A stretch of 64,000 nucleotides of DNA from assembly GCA_027625915.1 (NCBI GenBank), contig JANTQA010000008.1, positions 12,649,001-12,713,000 on the forward strand, read 5' to 3'. Position 1 is the stretch's first letter; each line of letters begins with the position of its first letter. The stretch comes from Anaeramoeba flamelloides (Eukaryota > Metamonada > Anaeramoebidae). Shown piece by piece: positions 19,130 through 31,105 of this stretch. Both the position numbers and the translations under genes were made by a program. A model generated the notes under the pieces. The model worked only from the letters and a program-made list of their open reading frames with translations. It searched no databases and was not told where the DNA came from.

Positions 19130-21638
19130 ATGTCGAAGAAAACCTTGACAAATCAAAAAATATTTTCCTTTTCAAAATATTTACAAAACAGTGATTTATT
19201 GAAACAGATCAAAAAAATAGCACAAAACAAATCACTTCAATTGTCCATTATTGAAATATATTTCAAATACAACTCAACCAACACACAAAAACACAATTCC
19301 TTTTTACAAACACACGTCTTAATCCACAAAAAAAATAACATTTCTCGTTTTGTAACCTTAAATGGATCGATCGGGATCACAAAGACTCTGAAAAAAAAAA
19401 AAAACGTGGATCAACAACAAAACTATACTTATTTTACTCTAATTGATCTACCACCAAACGACAAACCGTCTTTAAAAATCCTACGATCATTAGATTTCCT
19501 CACGCTCCTCTCTCAAAAAAAGCGATGGGAAACCAGAAAATTCAATGAAATTGCAGCGAATGATTACAGAACTACGCGTTCGGCATTTCTCAGTTATTTA
19601 AGCAACCAGACACTTAACGATTTAGGTATCAAGATTATTCAGCTTTCAAAAACTCTTTCTTATCCAGGTTATGGATGGAAAAGAATGGAAATTGAAAAAA
19701 ATCAAAACCAATTCAAGACATTAAAGACTCTTCACCTTAAGGTGCAATCTCCTCACAAAAGAAAAGATAAAAAAAGAAAAAAATCAAAACCAAAATCAAA
19801 TACAAATCCAGAATTTTCAGGAAAAAAGGTTTCACACCCGATCAAACAAAAATCGGAAAATGATAAACAAAAATACAAAAAGTACAGAAAACAAAAAGAC
19901 AAAAAAAACAGAAAACAAAAAAAGAAAATCAAAAAAGAAGAAATATCAGAAGAATCAGAAAAATCATCAGAATCATCGGATTTGTCTGAAACAGAAGAAT
20001 CGTCAGGATCAGAAGAATCAGAAAAATCATCAGAATCGGATTTGTCTGAAACTCAAGTGTCATCAGAAACTGAAGGTACATCAGAATCTTCAGAATCTGA
20101 AGAATTGTCTGAAACCCAAGAATCAGAAGAACCATCAGAATCATCAGACTCAGAAGAATATAATGAAACTATCAAAGAAAAATCCAAAAAAAAAGACAAG
20201 GTTAATAGAAAAGAAAAATCTAAAAAAACTAAAGAAAAGAAAAAGAAATACAAAAATCAAAACAAAAGAAAGGGTAAAAACAATAAAAAAGAATCAGAAT
20301 CATCTGATTTGTCTGAAACTGAGGTGTCATCAGAAACTGAAGGTACATCAGAATCATCAGAATCTGAAGAATTGTCTGAAACCGAAGAATCGTCAGAATC
20401 AGAAGAACCAAAAAAAGACAATATAAAAGAAAAATCCAAAAAAAAAGACAAGGTTAAAATAAAAGAAAAATCACAAAAAAATAAACAAAAGAAAGAGAAA
20501 TACAAAAAAAAAAACAGAAAAAAGGGTAAAAACAATAAAAAAGAATCAGAACCATCTGAGTCATCTGAATCTTCGGATTTGTCTAAAACCGAAGAGTCAT
20601 CAGAATCAAAAGAGTCATCAGAATCGTCTACTGAAACAGAAGAATCTGAAGAATCAGAAGAAGATAAGGAAAATATAAAAGAAAAATCCAAAAAAAAAGA
20701 CAAGGATAAAAATAAACAAAAAGGAAAAAACAATAAAAAACATAAAAACAACAGAAAAAAAAAAAAGAAAATCAAAAGAGAAGAAACATCAGAACCATCA
20801 GAATCATCATCAGAACCATCTGATTTGTCTGAAACAGAAGAGTCGTCTGAAACAGAAGAGTCGTCTGAAACAGAAGAGTCATCAGAATCAGAAGAATATA
20901 ATGAATCGTATACCGAAACCCAAGAATCCGGGGAATCATCAGAATCAGAAGAATACAATGAAAATATAAAAGAAAAATCCAAAAAAAAAGACAAGAATAA
21001 TAGAAAAGAAAAATCCAAAAACAAAGAACAAAACGAAAAGAAACAATCAGAACAAGGACGAAAAGAAAACGAAAACAGTAAGAGAAACAAAAACAAAAAA
21101 GATCTAAGAAATATAAAAGAAATTGTGAGGATTAACCTATTCCAAAATAATAAAGAACTAGTACCAAACCCGATGCTTGAAATAAATGAATTTATTAAAA
21201 ATTTTAAAGAAAACCCACCAAAAAATGCCGAAGCAAAGAAAATTTTAATTGATTTTGTAAATAATATTACAAAATCTATAATGTATAGTAAACAAATTAA
21301 AAACATTGATTGTGATAAACAATTATTATTTTGTAAAATATTTGATTATATATATGAATTAATCCTTCAAGAAACCCATTCCCAAATAATTACAATTATA
21401 AAAAAAAGATATAAAGAAGACATTGATATACAATTTCGATCAACAATTTCTAATATGAATTTCATCAAACTTAAACATTTTCAGATCAATAAGAAAGATA
21501 TCGATATTAAAAAGCTTGCAACAGCGAGTGTTTGGCTTGAAAAAATTAATCAATCCATTTTGCCTTCTAAAAAGTTATTTATAATCAATACATGTGTGAA
21601 TTATTTATTATCAAGCTTTAAAAAAAAATCTGATTTAG
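19130..21638 (+). CDS. VPS9 gene exon 1
   Basis: ATG at 19130. The exon ends one base into codon 837 at GATTTAG|GTATCCTTTC. The open frame runs nine codons further (to 21667), but those read as intron. The repeat-rich middle (about 19750-21110) gives long meaningless open frames on both strands. Confidence 0.82.
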
Positions 21639-24600
21639 GTATCCTTTCTATTTTTCTTTTCTTTTAATTTCCTTTCTATTTTTTAATTCTTTTTCTTTTT
21701 TTATTTTCATTTCAATTCTAATTTTGATTATACACGGAAATCATTAACAATAAGAAAATATATTAAAAAATAAAATAATAATAAACATAATATTAATAAA
21801 TGAAAAAAATGTTGGGTTCTTTAGACAATAATTAAGTAATTTAAAGTATTACAAATTTTCCATAAAAAAAGTGAAAAATGTTTTATAATTTGAAACATTA
21901 AAAGAAATCACAGAAATTGCATAAACCACAAAAACCTAAAAATGAAAAGTAAGATCAGTTAATCAAAGAAAAAATCAATGATTAAAGATAAAATGGAAGA
22001 TTTTAACCACACTAACACTTTTCACAAAACTATTTTAATACCCAGTTTTTCTAAAAGTAATTCATTCTCATTATTTCATGAGAAAAATTTGGAACAATTT
22101 TTGATTTCGAAGAAAACTAAACTATAATTCAAAGATAGATGCACACCTAATAATTAAAAAAAAAAAAAAAAAAAGCAAGTTTATCTTTTTTTGATTCAAA
22201 TTAAAATATAATTTTAATTTATTGAAAAAATTTCAACGATTTTAAAATCATTTTTTACAATAAATTTTGATCGTGTATTCTTTTCTTTTTTCGAAAAAAA
22301 TCTTGATCAAAAAACAGATAGGAATTTAAAATGATCATTTACTCCAAAATTCAATAAATTTTCATAAAGTATATAAATGAGAATATAGTATTTAAAACTT
22401 GACATTGTTAAAGATTATTGAATATCTATATTGATACGAAAAGATATTATCTCACATTTTATGATAAATTACTTATAATAAAATTTGTTCAGGTTATTTC
22501 AAAAGTAGGATCATTAATATTTTGTTTTTTATGAGTTTAATTTTATGTTTAAAGAATGAGTTGATAATATTTTATTTGATTATTCACTGGTATGTATCTA
22601 CATAGATATAACTGAACAAATACACCTTGATTAATTATCTATTTGATATTGAATATGAATTTTTTTATACCTCTCTTTTTGAATTATAGTTTCTTTCATT
22701 TCTAAAAAAAAAATACAAATTAATATCACTTTTAATTTAAAAAGAAATTAATTTTTAAATTTTGTTTTTGATTTAATGAAACCATTTTTAACCCAAGTAA
22801 AAAAAAAAATAAAAAATTTTATATTCAAAAAATAGTTGACATGTTTACATTTTTTTAATACTATTTTTTTTTCAAAAATCAACACAATTTTGAAATAAAG
22901 AAAAATAAACCCCTTTTCAATTAAAAGGGCATAAAATATCAATAATTATTCATAATTGAATCAAATTAATTTTAGTATCATTCTAAAATTTATGAAACTC
23001 TTTGAGACATAAAAAAAACACTCTTAACTAAATATTTAAAACTCATTTAAACAAAACAATAAAAATTTAAATTAAATATTTTAAAAATTGATGTGCTCTT
23101 TTATTTGAAATGAGAAATCTTGTTTTATAAATTGTAATGAAAAAAAATTTAAAATCAATAAAAACTGTTGAACAAGGTGAATTGAGAAAAAATTATGCAC
23201 ATTTTATTGATAATTCTTTACGCGTCAAACTTTTGTTCTTTAAAGTCTCATTTTCAAGATAAAGCCGCAATTCATCTGTTATTTTATTGGAATGTTTTTT
23301 TCTTTATTTCTTTTTTCTTTGTTCTAAACATCAATCCATCAAGGCCTTTCTTAATTCCTATATCTAGTTCATTCAAAATCAAAATTCAACTTTTTAAATT
23401 TTTATACTGACATATTATTTCCAAATTGGTTTCTTCTTATCTTCTTTTTTTCATTTTCCAACTGTTCAATATTCGTAATTAAACAACAAAAAATGAAAAA
23501 ATGAATGATTAAAATGAAAATAACCAATAAATAATTATATGATTAACAATCAAATTCAATAGTATTGCTGATTTGAGAGGTGTGCATTTTTGTTTGAAAA
23601 AGAGTTTAGTTCAAAGAAAAATTAATTGTTTTATTGTATTTTTTATTTTTAATATTGGAAAAAAAAAAATAATAATTCATTTTTACTTTTTTTTTCAAGA
23701 TTTTTATTTTTATTTTAATTTTTTTAATGAGAAATTTTATTATAATAACAGCAATTCAAAATGTAATACATTGATTTATTAATAATAATTATCAAAAAAA
23801 AAAAATATTTATTTGGGATTAAAAATGTCAATTAAATAAATAAAAAAAAAACATTACTGAGAAATTGTAATTTTTTTTTATTTAAATTTTTAATAAATAT
23901 TAAATCAAGAGAAAAATAAAAATTCATATCTTTAGACCAAAATTAAAGTTTTAAAATGAATAATTTCCTAAAAATTTTATTTAAGCAATCCAAAAAAAAA
24001 AAAAAAAAAAAATGTAAAAATAATTTCTTATAATACTCTGAAATTAAATCAATAAAAAAAAAAATTTTTTATAGAGAAAGTAATGAAACCTAAATTTAAA
24101 ATAAAAAATAAAAAATAACTTTTAAATATTATTCAAAGATAATATAATAATCTTCGAAACCAAGATTTTTTTTTTTGAATTTTATTATTAATAAAAATTT
24201 GAATAATATTTTATGAAATTTGAATTCTTCAATATAAATCAATACACATCTTGGAAAATAATTTTTGATCTATATTGATATTATTTATAATAATATTGTT
24301 TATTTTATGTCTAGATTTTAAAAAGTCAAAAATTAAAAAATTGTAAAAAATAAAAAAGAAAAATCAATTATTAATCTGACTCGAACTATTGGCCAAATCA
24401 TTTAAAATTTGAAAAAAATTCGGTTGAAAAAATTTCCAAATTTTACAATGAAAAAAAATTTGATTTTTTTTTCTAATTTAATTTATATTTTTTTTTATTT
24501 TTAAATTATTTAGAATTAAATATAGATATTGATATTGAATGGTAATCAGTAGACAAAACAAATTTTCAATGTGATGTCAAAATAACTTTTGTAATGAATA

Positions 24601-24986
24601 AATTATTTAAAAGTATTTTAGTTAATTTTGATCTGCAAATGGGACCAAACATATTTTTTTCCAGTAAAGTATAATGTGTTATAATCATTAAAACTAAGAT
24701 TTTTTGATGTGTAGACAAATTTTTCCAAAAAATTAAAAAAAATTTTGTTTTTTTAGACAAAATTTCAATGGAACAATAATGAAACCACATAACCAAGAAG
24801 AAAAAATTTTCAAATGTAGAAAATTTATTTTCAAGTTATTTTTTTATTGTAGCTAACTATAGAATTTTTACAAATAAAATTTTCTTTCTAAGATAATTGT
24901 TAATAAATTCTATATCTTAGAATCTTTTCATAACAATTCAAATTAAACTGTTTATTTAAAAGGCATTTCGGTTATTTGGGGTTCTA

Positions 24987-25034
<48 letters not shown>

Positions 25035-27044
25035 ATTATTATTATTATTAAGAAACAAATGAGTGAGCGTAAAAAAAAATAATCGTCAAGGAGAATAAGC
25101 TGGGCAATGCACTATTTTTCAAAAATGTTTACTCACATTAGGAATGATATTGGGAGTGTTTTTATTGATTTTATCCAATATTATTATCAAAAAAATTTTT
25201 CAATTTTTAGTAACAAATTCATTTTTTCTAATTTTGCTTTTCTTTTTCTCTTTCTTTAGGTTTTTGTTTTTTTTTGATACTTTTTTTTTATTTTTTTTCC
25301 TTTTTTTATTCAGAGATCTTTTTTTATTTTTTTTTTGGAAAAGATCGGGTGGGAAAAAAAAAGGATCTTCGAAAATACAAATACCTATTAAAAAAAATGA
25401 GACCCAATAATGTCTTTGAAAATGGATTATATTATTAAGGAAAGAAATCTTCTTGTTAGCCTTTTTTCTGTGAAATTTCAGTAATAAAAAATCCTAAATG
25501 CTGATTTCAAAAATTGTGACTCACTTTTTTTCGTTTTTTGTTTTATTTTTATTTTTTAATTTTTAAAATATCGGGGTTTTATATATTTAGAATAATTAAA
25601 AAGTTAATTATTAATAAAACTTAATAATTAGTTATTCTTAATCCAGATGAATATATATATATATATTCAATTTATTATTTTAGGTGAGTCATAATTTCTG
25701 AAACGGGGTTTACAAAAAAAAATGCATTGTATTAAGTTTTTTCAATTAAGAGAAGATATAAATTTAAATAATAACAAGACAAGTTAAATGTATTTTTTTT
25801 TAACTTGTTTACTGGAAGATTAAATATTAAGAAAGCAAATATATCAATTACGAAAATCCATGAGACCAAAATTTTTGGAAATAGTATATTTGAATATATC
25901 ATGTTATAATTTAAAACTCTTAATTATTTTTTTTGTTTTCAAAAAAAAATATCAATTTTAAAAACCAAAATTATACAAGAACTTATTTACTAATTTTTAA
26001 AAAAATAAAAAATATCAATATCATTATTAATAAAAGTAATAATATTAAAAATCATATTAATATTTCGATCATTAAATATATTTTATTATTCTAATTGCTT
26101 TGTCTTTTTATTTTATCCTCCTTTATATACTATCTAATAAAATTATTATAGAGAATAAAAAAATATTTCTTCTTTTAAGTTATATTATTTTCCATTCAAA
26201 AATTTCAAATATTAAATCTAATGTTCAATATATACAATTATATCATTTCAGTGAACAATTTGAGGGCACACAAACAGAAATAAATTTTAAACTTTTTAAA
26301 TTAGCTATTCAATTTTTAGAAAATTTAAAAGGTGAAAAATTAAAAAAAAATCAAACACCATGGAGAAAATATATCCTAAAATTACAAAACATCGTTATTG
26401 TTGAAAAAAAAGATGTTATAGAACATGAGAACGATAAAGAGAAAAAGAAAACGGAAGATAAGGGAAAAGAGATTGATGAAAAAATTAAAAATGCAAAATC
26501 AAATAAAGATAATAGTAATAATTCAGAAAAAATAAAAAAAAAATCAAAAATTTCTTTAGAAACATCAAATGAAATAGATACTTTAAATATAATTCCAAAT
26601 AAGGGGGGAACGCAAAATGATTTACATTTGAAAAAACGAGCAATTGTTACTAATGATCCAAAAAAAATACACAATAAAATGAATGAAAATGTTGAAAATG
26701 GAGAAACTGATTTAATTTCATTTACGAAAGATGATAAGAAGCAAAAAGAAATTAACCACGAAAAGGAAAATAAAGAAAATAAAGAACATGAAAAAAACAA
26801 TAAAAAAAAGAAATTTAATAAAAAAAAGCCAAAAATTAAAATTAATAATAAAAATCAAAAGAAAAAAATTAATAAAAAAATTAATCTTGAAGAAAATTTA
26901 AAGCAATCAGAATTTGGAAAATTTTTTAAAAAAGATTTTAAAAAACTTTCTTTACCTGAAGTTTATGAATTTATTGAAGAATATAATAAATTACATTCAG
27001 AATTTATTAATTTTGAGAAATCTTCCAATCTTGAAAAAAAATAA
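19130..27044 (+). CDS. VPS9-domain protein, two exons, 1,133 residues
   Basis: VPS9 domains are exchange factors for Rab5-type GTPases on endosomes. Exons: 19130-21638 and 26152-27044. Residues 1 to about 210 form a globular N-terminal region that I do not recognise. About 210-660 alternate Ser/Glu-rich (SSDLSETEESSESEE) and Lys-rich (KEKSKKKDK) blocks. About 667-908 match VPS9: LLFCKIFDYIYELI, IRSxISN-like helix (FRSTISNMNF), ASVWLEKINQSILPSKKLFIINTCVNY at the end of exon 1, then across the junction (G|AG, Glu837) IFLLLSYII, IKSNVQYI and FKLAIQFLENL in exon 2, with the usual spacing. The domain lacks the DxxxP and YxxT residues that carry exchange activity in Rabex-5, so activity is doubtful. 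The tail is K/E/N-rich and ends with a short helical segment. The intron is 4,513 nt. Confidence 0.78.
19750..21110 (+). repeat. Coding minisatellite-like Ser/Glu and Lys blocks
   Basis: Recurring units made of TCATCAGAATC-type (Ser/Glu) and AAAGAAAAATCCAAAAAAAA-type (Lys) segments. At least four Ser/Glu blocks alternate with Lys blocks. Two adjacent segments (about 20050-20115 and 20320-20385) are nearly the same, so the array grew by duplication in frame. Confidence 0.75.
24989..25051. repeat. (TA)n (TTA)n microsatellite
   Basis: About 20 TA units followed by seven TTA units, inside the VPS9 gene intron. Confidence 0.95.
25245..25705. repeat. D-family repeat, copy 1
   Basis: Matches 27310-27805 and 47290-47775 in order and content: a T-rich start, GAAAAGATC.GGTGGG, TTCAGTAATAAAAAATC, an inverted pair TTGTGACTCAC...GTGAGTCATAATTTCT and TATATATTTAGAAT between them. 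The inverted pair (about 25514-25700) could be a smaller element within the family. Confidence 0.7.
26152..27044 (+). CDS. VPS9 gene exon 2
   Basis: Begins after ATTATTATAG; the first two bases complete codon 837. The open frame extends 52 bases upstream without an ATG. The domain alignment to Rabex-type VPS9 (spacing from the KLFIINTC helix to SNVQYI) fits only the 26152 start. It ends with TAA at 27042-27044. Confidence 0.78.
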
Positions 27045-27309
27045 TTTCCTTTTTGACTTTTTACTACATTTTCTTGAATATTTTCTTATTTTTTTTTCTT
27101 TATTTATTTGTAAGTTAAATAAAACTTTTATTTTATATATTTTAAATTTTATTGTAATCAAAATAGTTTTTCAAACATGATAAATATAGGTAGGTATCCT
27201 TTTAGTCAGAGGGTATCTTAAAACAATGAGATAGAAGAAATTCTATGATTTTTTATCGTATATTCATCATAAAACAATTTTCAATTTTTAGATCAGAAAT
27301 TTTTTTTAT

Positions 27310-27805
27310 TTTCTACAAAATTATGTTTTTGCTTTTTCAAATTTTTCTTTTTCTTTTTCTTTTTTTCTGTTCAAATTTTTCAAATTTTTTTTTTTATTTC
27401 TCTTCTGATCCCTGTTTTTATTTTTGGATCCTTTTTTTTTTGCATTTAAAGATTAAGTGGGGAAAAAAAAGAACTTCAAAAAGACACATAATCACTAAGA
27501 AAATTATGACTAGGCAATATCTTTTAAAATGAATATAATTATTAGTAAAAATCTTATTATAAACTTTTTTTTAGTGAAAATTCAGGAATAAAAAATCTGT
27601 AATGTTCTTTTCAAAAATTGTGAATCACCCTTTTTTAAGTTTTTGGTTTTATTTGTTATTATCAAGTTTTTAGATATTTAGAATAATTTAGAAGTCAATT
27701 AAAAATCAGATATAATTATTTGTGGTTCTTGAATACTAAAGGATATTTTTTATTTTTTTCAATTTATTCTTTTAGTTGAGTCACAATTTTTGAGATATTG
27801 TTTAT
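27310..27805. repeat. D-family repeat, copy 2
   Basis: Shares AAGACACATAATCACTAAGAAAATT and ATTTGTGGTTCTTGAATACTAAA-type sequence with the copy at 47290 and the inverted GAGTCAC pair with the one at 25245. It lies just after the VPS9 gene. Confidence 0.7.
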
Positions 27806-28269
27806 TTTATTAGATACATCCAATTGGAACAGAGCAGTCAATTAGAGTGTTATTGATTTATAGAGAAATTATTGAATTATACTTTTTATTGGTACCTTAA
27901 TACTAAGAACAGACCTAAATGAATAACTGATTAGATAACTGTTTTATTAGGTAAATTTTTACTTGGTTATGGAAGTGCAATTTTAGATTAAACAGGAAAA
28001 TAATGATCAAAAAGAAATTACCTTTTTATTAATAAATAATTTTTTTAATCTTTGGAATAAAAATACAATTTACTATAACTAAAATATAATGATGCTGTTT
28101 ATGATTTCTGTTTCTAATTCTTTTGAAACATACATTGTTATATAAAAATAAATTTTGGAATTTGGATGTTGTAAAAATAAGAAAAAGATTGATTTTTTGT
28201 ATTCTAAACAGTTTGAATTTATTAGTTTTGAATTTTCTTTTTTTTTGTTTTTTACAACCAAAATAAATA

Positions 28270-28975
28270 TACTTTCAAATTCTATTTTTTTTTAAATATT
28301 TTTATCCAACAATAAAGAAATAAAGAATTCTATTTCAAAAATTAACATAAAGGGGTTGAATTATCTGAATGAAAAAAAAAAAAGTACACAAGATTCAACC
28401 AAATGAAAAAGAAAATTTTTAAAAAATTTCAAAGTCAAATACAGAATTATTTTAAGTTCTCAATTTTAATGGAATATAAATAATTATAAAATCAAACAAA
28501 AAATTTTCAATAAATATTTATTTTCTGAAGAGGAATTTCAAAAAATATCCTATTTTTCATAAACAAAAACTATAATTCGATGTATTAAATTAAAATAGGA
28601 TTTTTATATTCATTTTGGAAATTCAAAAGAAATAAAAAGTAATTTTTTTCTTAAAAATTTTACAAAAAAGGAGTTCCCATAAAGAATTAAAAATAAACCC
28701 AATTAAAAAATAAGTAATTGTAGAAAAGTTTACAGATAAGATCAAAAACTAAATTTTTTTAGTTTATTTTTTCTAGATCAATTTTTACCTTTTTTTGAAT
28801 TCCATTTTTTAGTTGATTTTGAAAATCTATTTTAACATGGATATATTCCCACTCTTATTTTTTAAAATATTAATGTATTTGGTATAAATAATAATTTGAA
28901 GGATCCAGTTATACATAAATGGTGGTACTCAAATATTGTAAATCTACTTACTTTATTTAACAATTTTGTATTTTC
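28270..28975. repeat. C-family repeat, right-half copy
   Basis: Follows 13450-14128 throughout (TTAATGGAAATAAATAATTAT, AGAATTAAAAATAAACCCAA, ATAAATGGTGG.ACTCAAA). The left TIR is not evident. A 60-codon minus-strand frame before it (28079-28261) is at best a decayed match to the frame at 13070. Confidence 0.65.
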
Positions 28976-29039
28976 AAAACACTACAAATATAATCCAAGA
29001 TCCCAAAATATCTTTAAAACAAGACATTTTACAAACAAA

Positions 29040-29800
29040 TGCTTAAAATACTATTTTTTTCAAAATAAATGAAATAAAATTTTCATTCAGGCTTTCCAAA
29101 AAAAAAAAAAAAAACGGTTTTAAGGACAACGTTTTTAGGTGAAAACAGTGAAACAATTTATAAAATTACATTTAAAAGTGTTAAATAATCCAAGGAATAT
29201 TTGTAGAAGGTAAATTTCTTTGAGAAAAAATGTGAAATTTTCATAATTTCAACAATTTTCACAATTTTTACCTTGTTCGTTCAGATAAAATTTTGATTTT
29301 AATATTTCAGAATTTTCATTTCAACTTTCGGAACTCACATTAATTCCATTGAACTGTTCTACATATTTTTTAAATTTTCTTTTAGATGTTTGATATATTC
29401 TCAAATTTAAAATTACATTTGAAAATACCCAAAAGGTATTTTTTTAATTATTTTTCTTGTTATTTTCAATTTTCCTTTTCATTGAAAAACAAAGAAAAAT
29501 AGTGTGCGTGAAAAGGAAAAGATGACAAAAAATATTTTTTTTTTTTTTTTATCCAATTTCTTGAGAATTAAAAAATTTTTTTGAGAAGTGAAAGTGAAAT
29601 AACACAATTACCCAACCCCCTAGAGGGTATGAACTAAGTCCTTAAAATCATGTTAAATTTCAATTTTTTACTTCTGAAAATTAACATAAATTTATAATTT
29701 CACTTTAAGAATTGTGGAACTTTGAGGTTTTATTTTAATTCTTGGGATGTGCTTTTTTGTGGAAAGTTGAATGAAAATTTTGATATGGTTATTTTATAAT
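29040..29800. repeat. G-family TIR element split by an H insertion
   Basis: The left G end (AAAATTTTCATTCAGGCTTTCC) is at 29070-29098 and the right G end (GGAAAGTTGAATGAAAATTTT) at about 29760-29782. The 530 bp between hold an H element, so H inserted into G. Confidence 0.65.
29118..29647. repeat. H-family repeat, copy 1, full length
   Basis: Starts TTTTAAGGACAACG and ends AACTAAGTCCTTAAAA, which are inverted ends. The interior matches 17741-18262 along its whole length. A similar end (TTTTAAGGACTACG) stands at 56419. Confidence 0.75.
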
Positions 29801-30474
29801 TCACATAGTACCAAAAAAAGGGAAACCTGTTGAAATTTTTTTTCGATTTATCTTGTAACAAATAGTATTTTAAGAATTTGTTAATAAAATGTCTTTTTTT
29901 AGATATATTTTTGGATCTTGGATTATATCTTTATAGTATTTCGAAAAATACAAAATCGTTAAACATCCCCATTTATTTTATTGTTTTTTTTTCTCGGATA
30001 CCTTCTTTTTTTATTTGGATTCAAAAAAATGAATTCAAAGATAAAGTATTTTGAAAAAAATAAGGTAGCCTTGTAAAGACTCTAAATAGCGTTGTCAAAA
30101 TAATATGTGCAAAAAAATTTAATCCCTGATTTAAATTAAAAAAACCTATTTTTTATTATACTATTATTTTCCAATTAATAAATGGAAATTTTTCGTTCAC
30201 TTCCAAAATATTTTTCTATCGTAATAAGCTAAAGAAAAAACAAAAATATCTTTACAAAATCGTTTAAAAATGATTTTTTTATACAAGAAATTAAACTTCC
30301 TTAGTTAACTCCAAGACAAAATTTTTACTCTGGTAATTTGATTGTAGCAGTAATAAATTATATTCATTTTGGAAATTGAAATAAAAATTTTCATTTATTA
30401 ATTAGAAAATAATAGTAGAAAACGGACTGTTGTCAAAATAAAGTGTGCAAAAAAATTTAATTAGTGTTTCACAA

Positions 30475-31105
30475 TAAAAGCCTTGTTTTTTTGTTATAAA
30501 AAACCTTTGCATCAAACGATCAAAGAAACGAACAATAAACCCTAACAAAATAGGGTACTGATTTCAAAAAGTTCTATTATTTAAAAATCAAATTCTAAAA
30601 ATAAAGGATCAAATTGTAAAATTTATCTCAATTAATTCTAGAGTAAATTTTTGAAGAAAATTTTATGTAAAAAAAAATAACTCTTACAAAAAAAATACGA
30701 ATATTCTGAAAAATTTTGAAAAAATTGAATTTCTAATTTAAATTTTACTGAAAATAACCAGATTTTTACTTTCAAAATTGATTTTAACTTAGGTATACTA
30801 TTTGGCAGTGAATTGGATGTTACATTGGAATAAGAAGAAAAAAAAAGTACGGTTTATATTTTGAAGTAGGGAGTATAGTTGTTGTGAAGGCTTTATTATA
30901 AACACTGTATACTTTGAACTGATCAAGGAAACCGGTAATAAACCTTAATAAATAGGGTACTGTTTTCAAAAAGTTCTATTATTTAAAAATAAATCTTAAA
31001 AATGAAGGATCAAAATGTTAAAATTTATCTCACAAAATAGAATTAAATTTTTTAAGAAAATTTTTATCATAAAAAAAACATAACAATTACAAATACTATT
31101 TGTTG
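30475..31105. repeat. M: two direct copies of a ~230 bp unit
   Basis: 30475-30705 and 30880-31105 share TAGGGTACTG.TTTCAAAAAG and TTCTATTATTTAAAAAT, then AAAATTTATCTCA, at a spacing of about 405 bp. A GTTGTCAAAATAA..GTGTGCAAAAAA motif precedes the first copy (30430) and recurs at 30091. No coding frame. Confidence 0.65.

Larger units (their letters stand above)
21639..26151 (+). other. VPS9 gene intron, 4,513 nt
   Basis: Donor GTATCCTTTC, acceptor ATTATTATAG. The donor matches the minor (U12) consensus RTATCCTTT rather than the GTATGT/GTAATT donors of the CK2 gene. No clear TTCCTTAAC branch site lies near the acceptor. Contents: extreme AT sequence, a (TA)n(TTA)n microsatellite (24989-25051) and a D repeat (25245-25705). 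Confidence 0.8.

Noticed and set aside
20257-21306. 349-codon antisense open frame in the VPS9 gene
   Set aside because: It mirrors the Ser/Glu and Lys repeat on the other strand; composition only (F, L, S, D).
26097-26151. Exon 2 of the VPS9 gene beginning at the first open codons (26097 or 26100)
   Set aside because: No AG precedes it, and it would insert about 18 residues into the VPS9 domain where the family has none.
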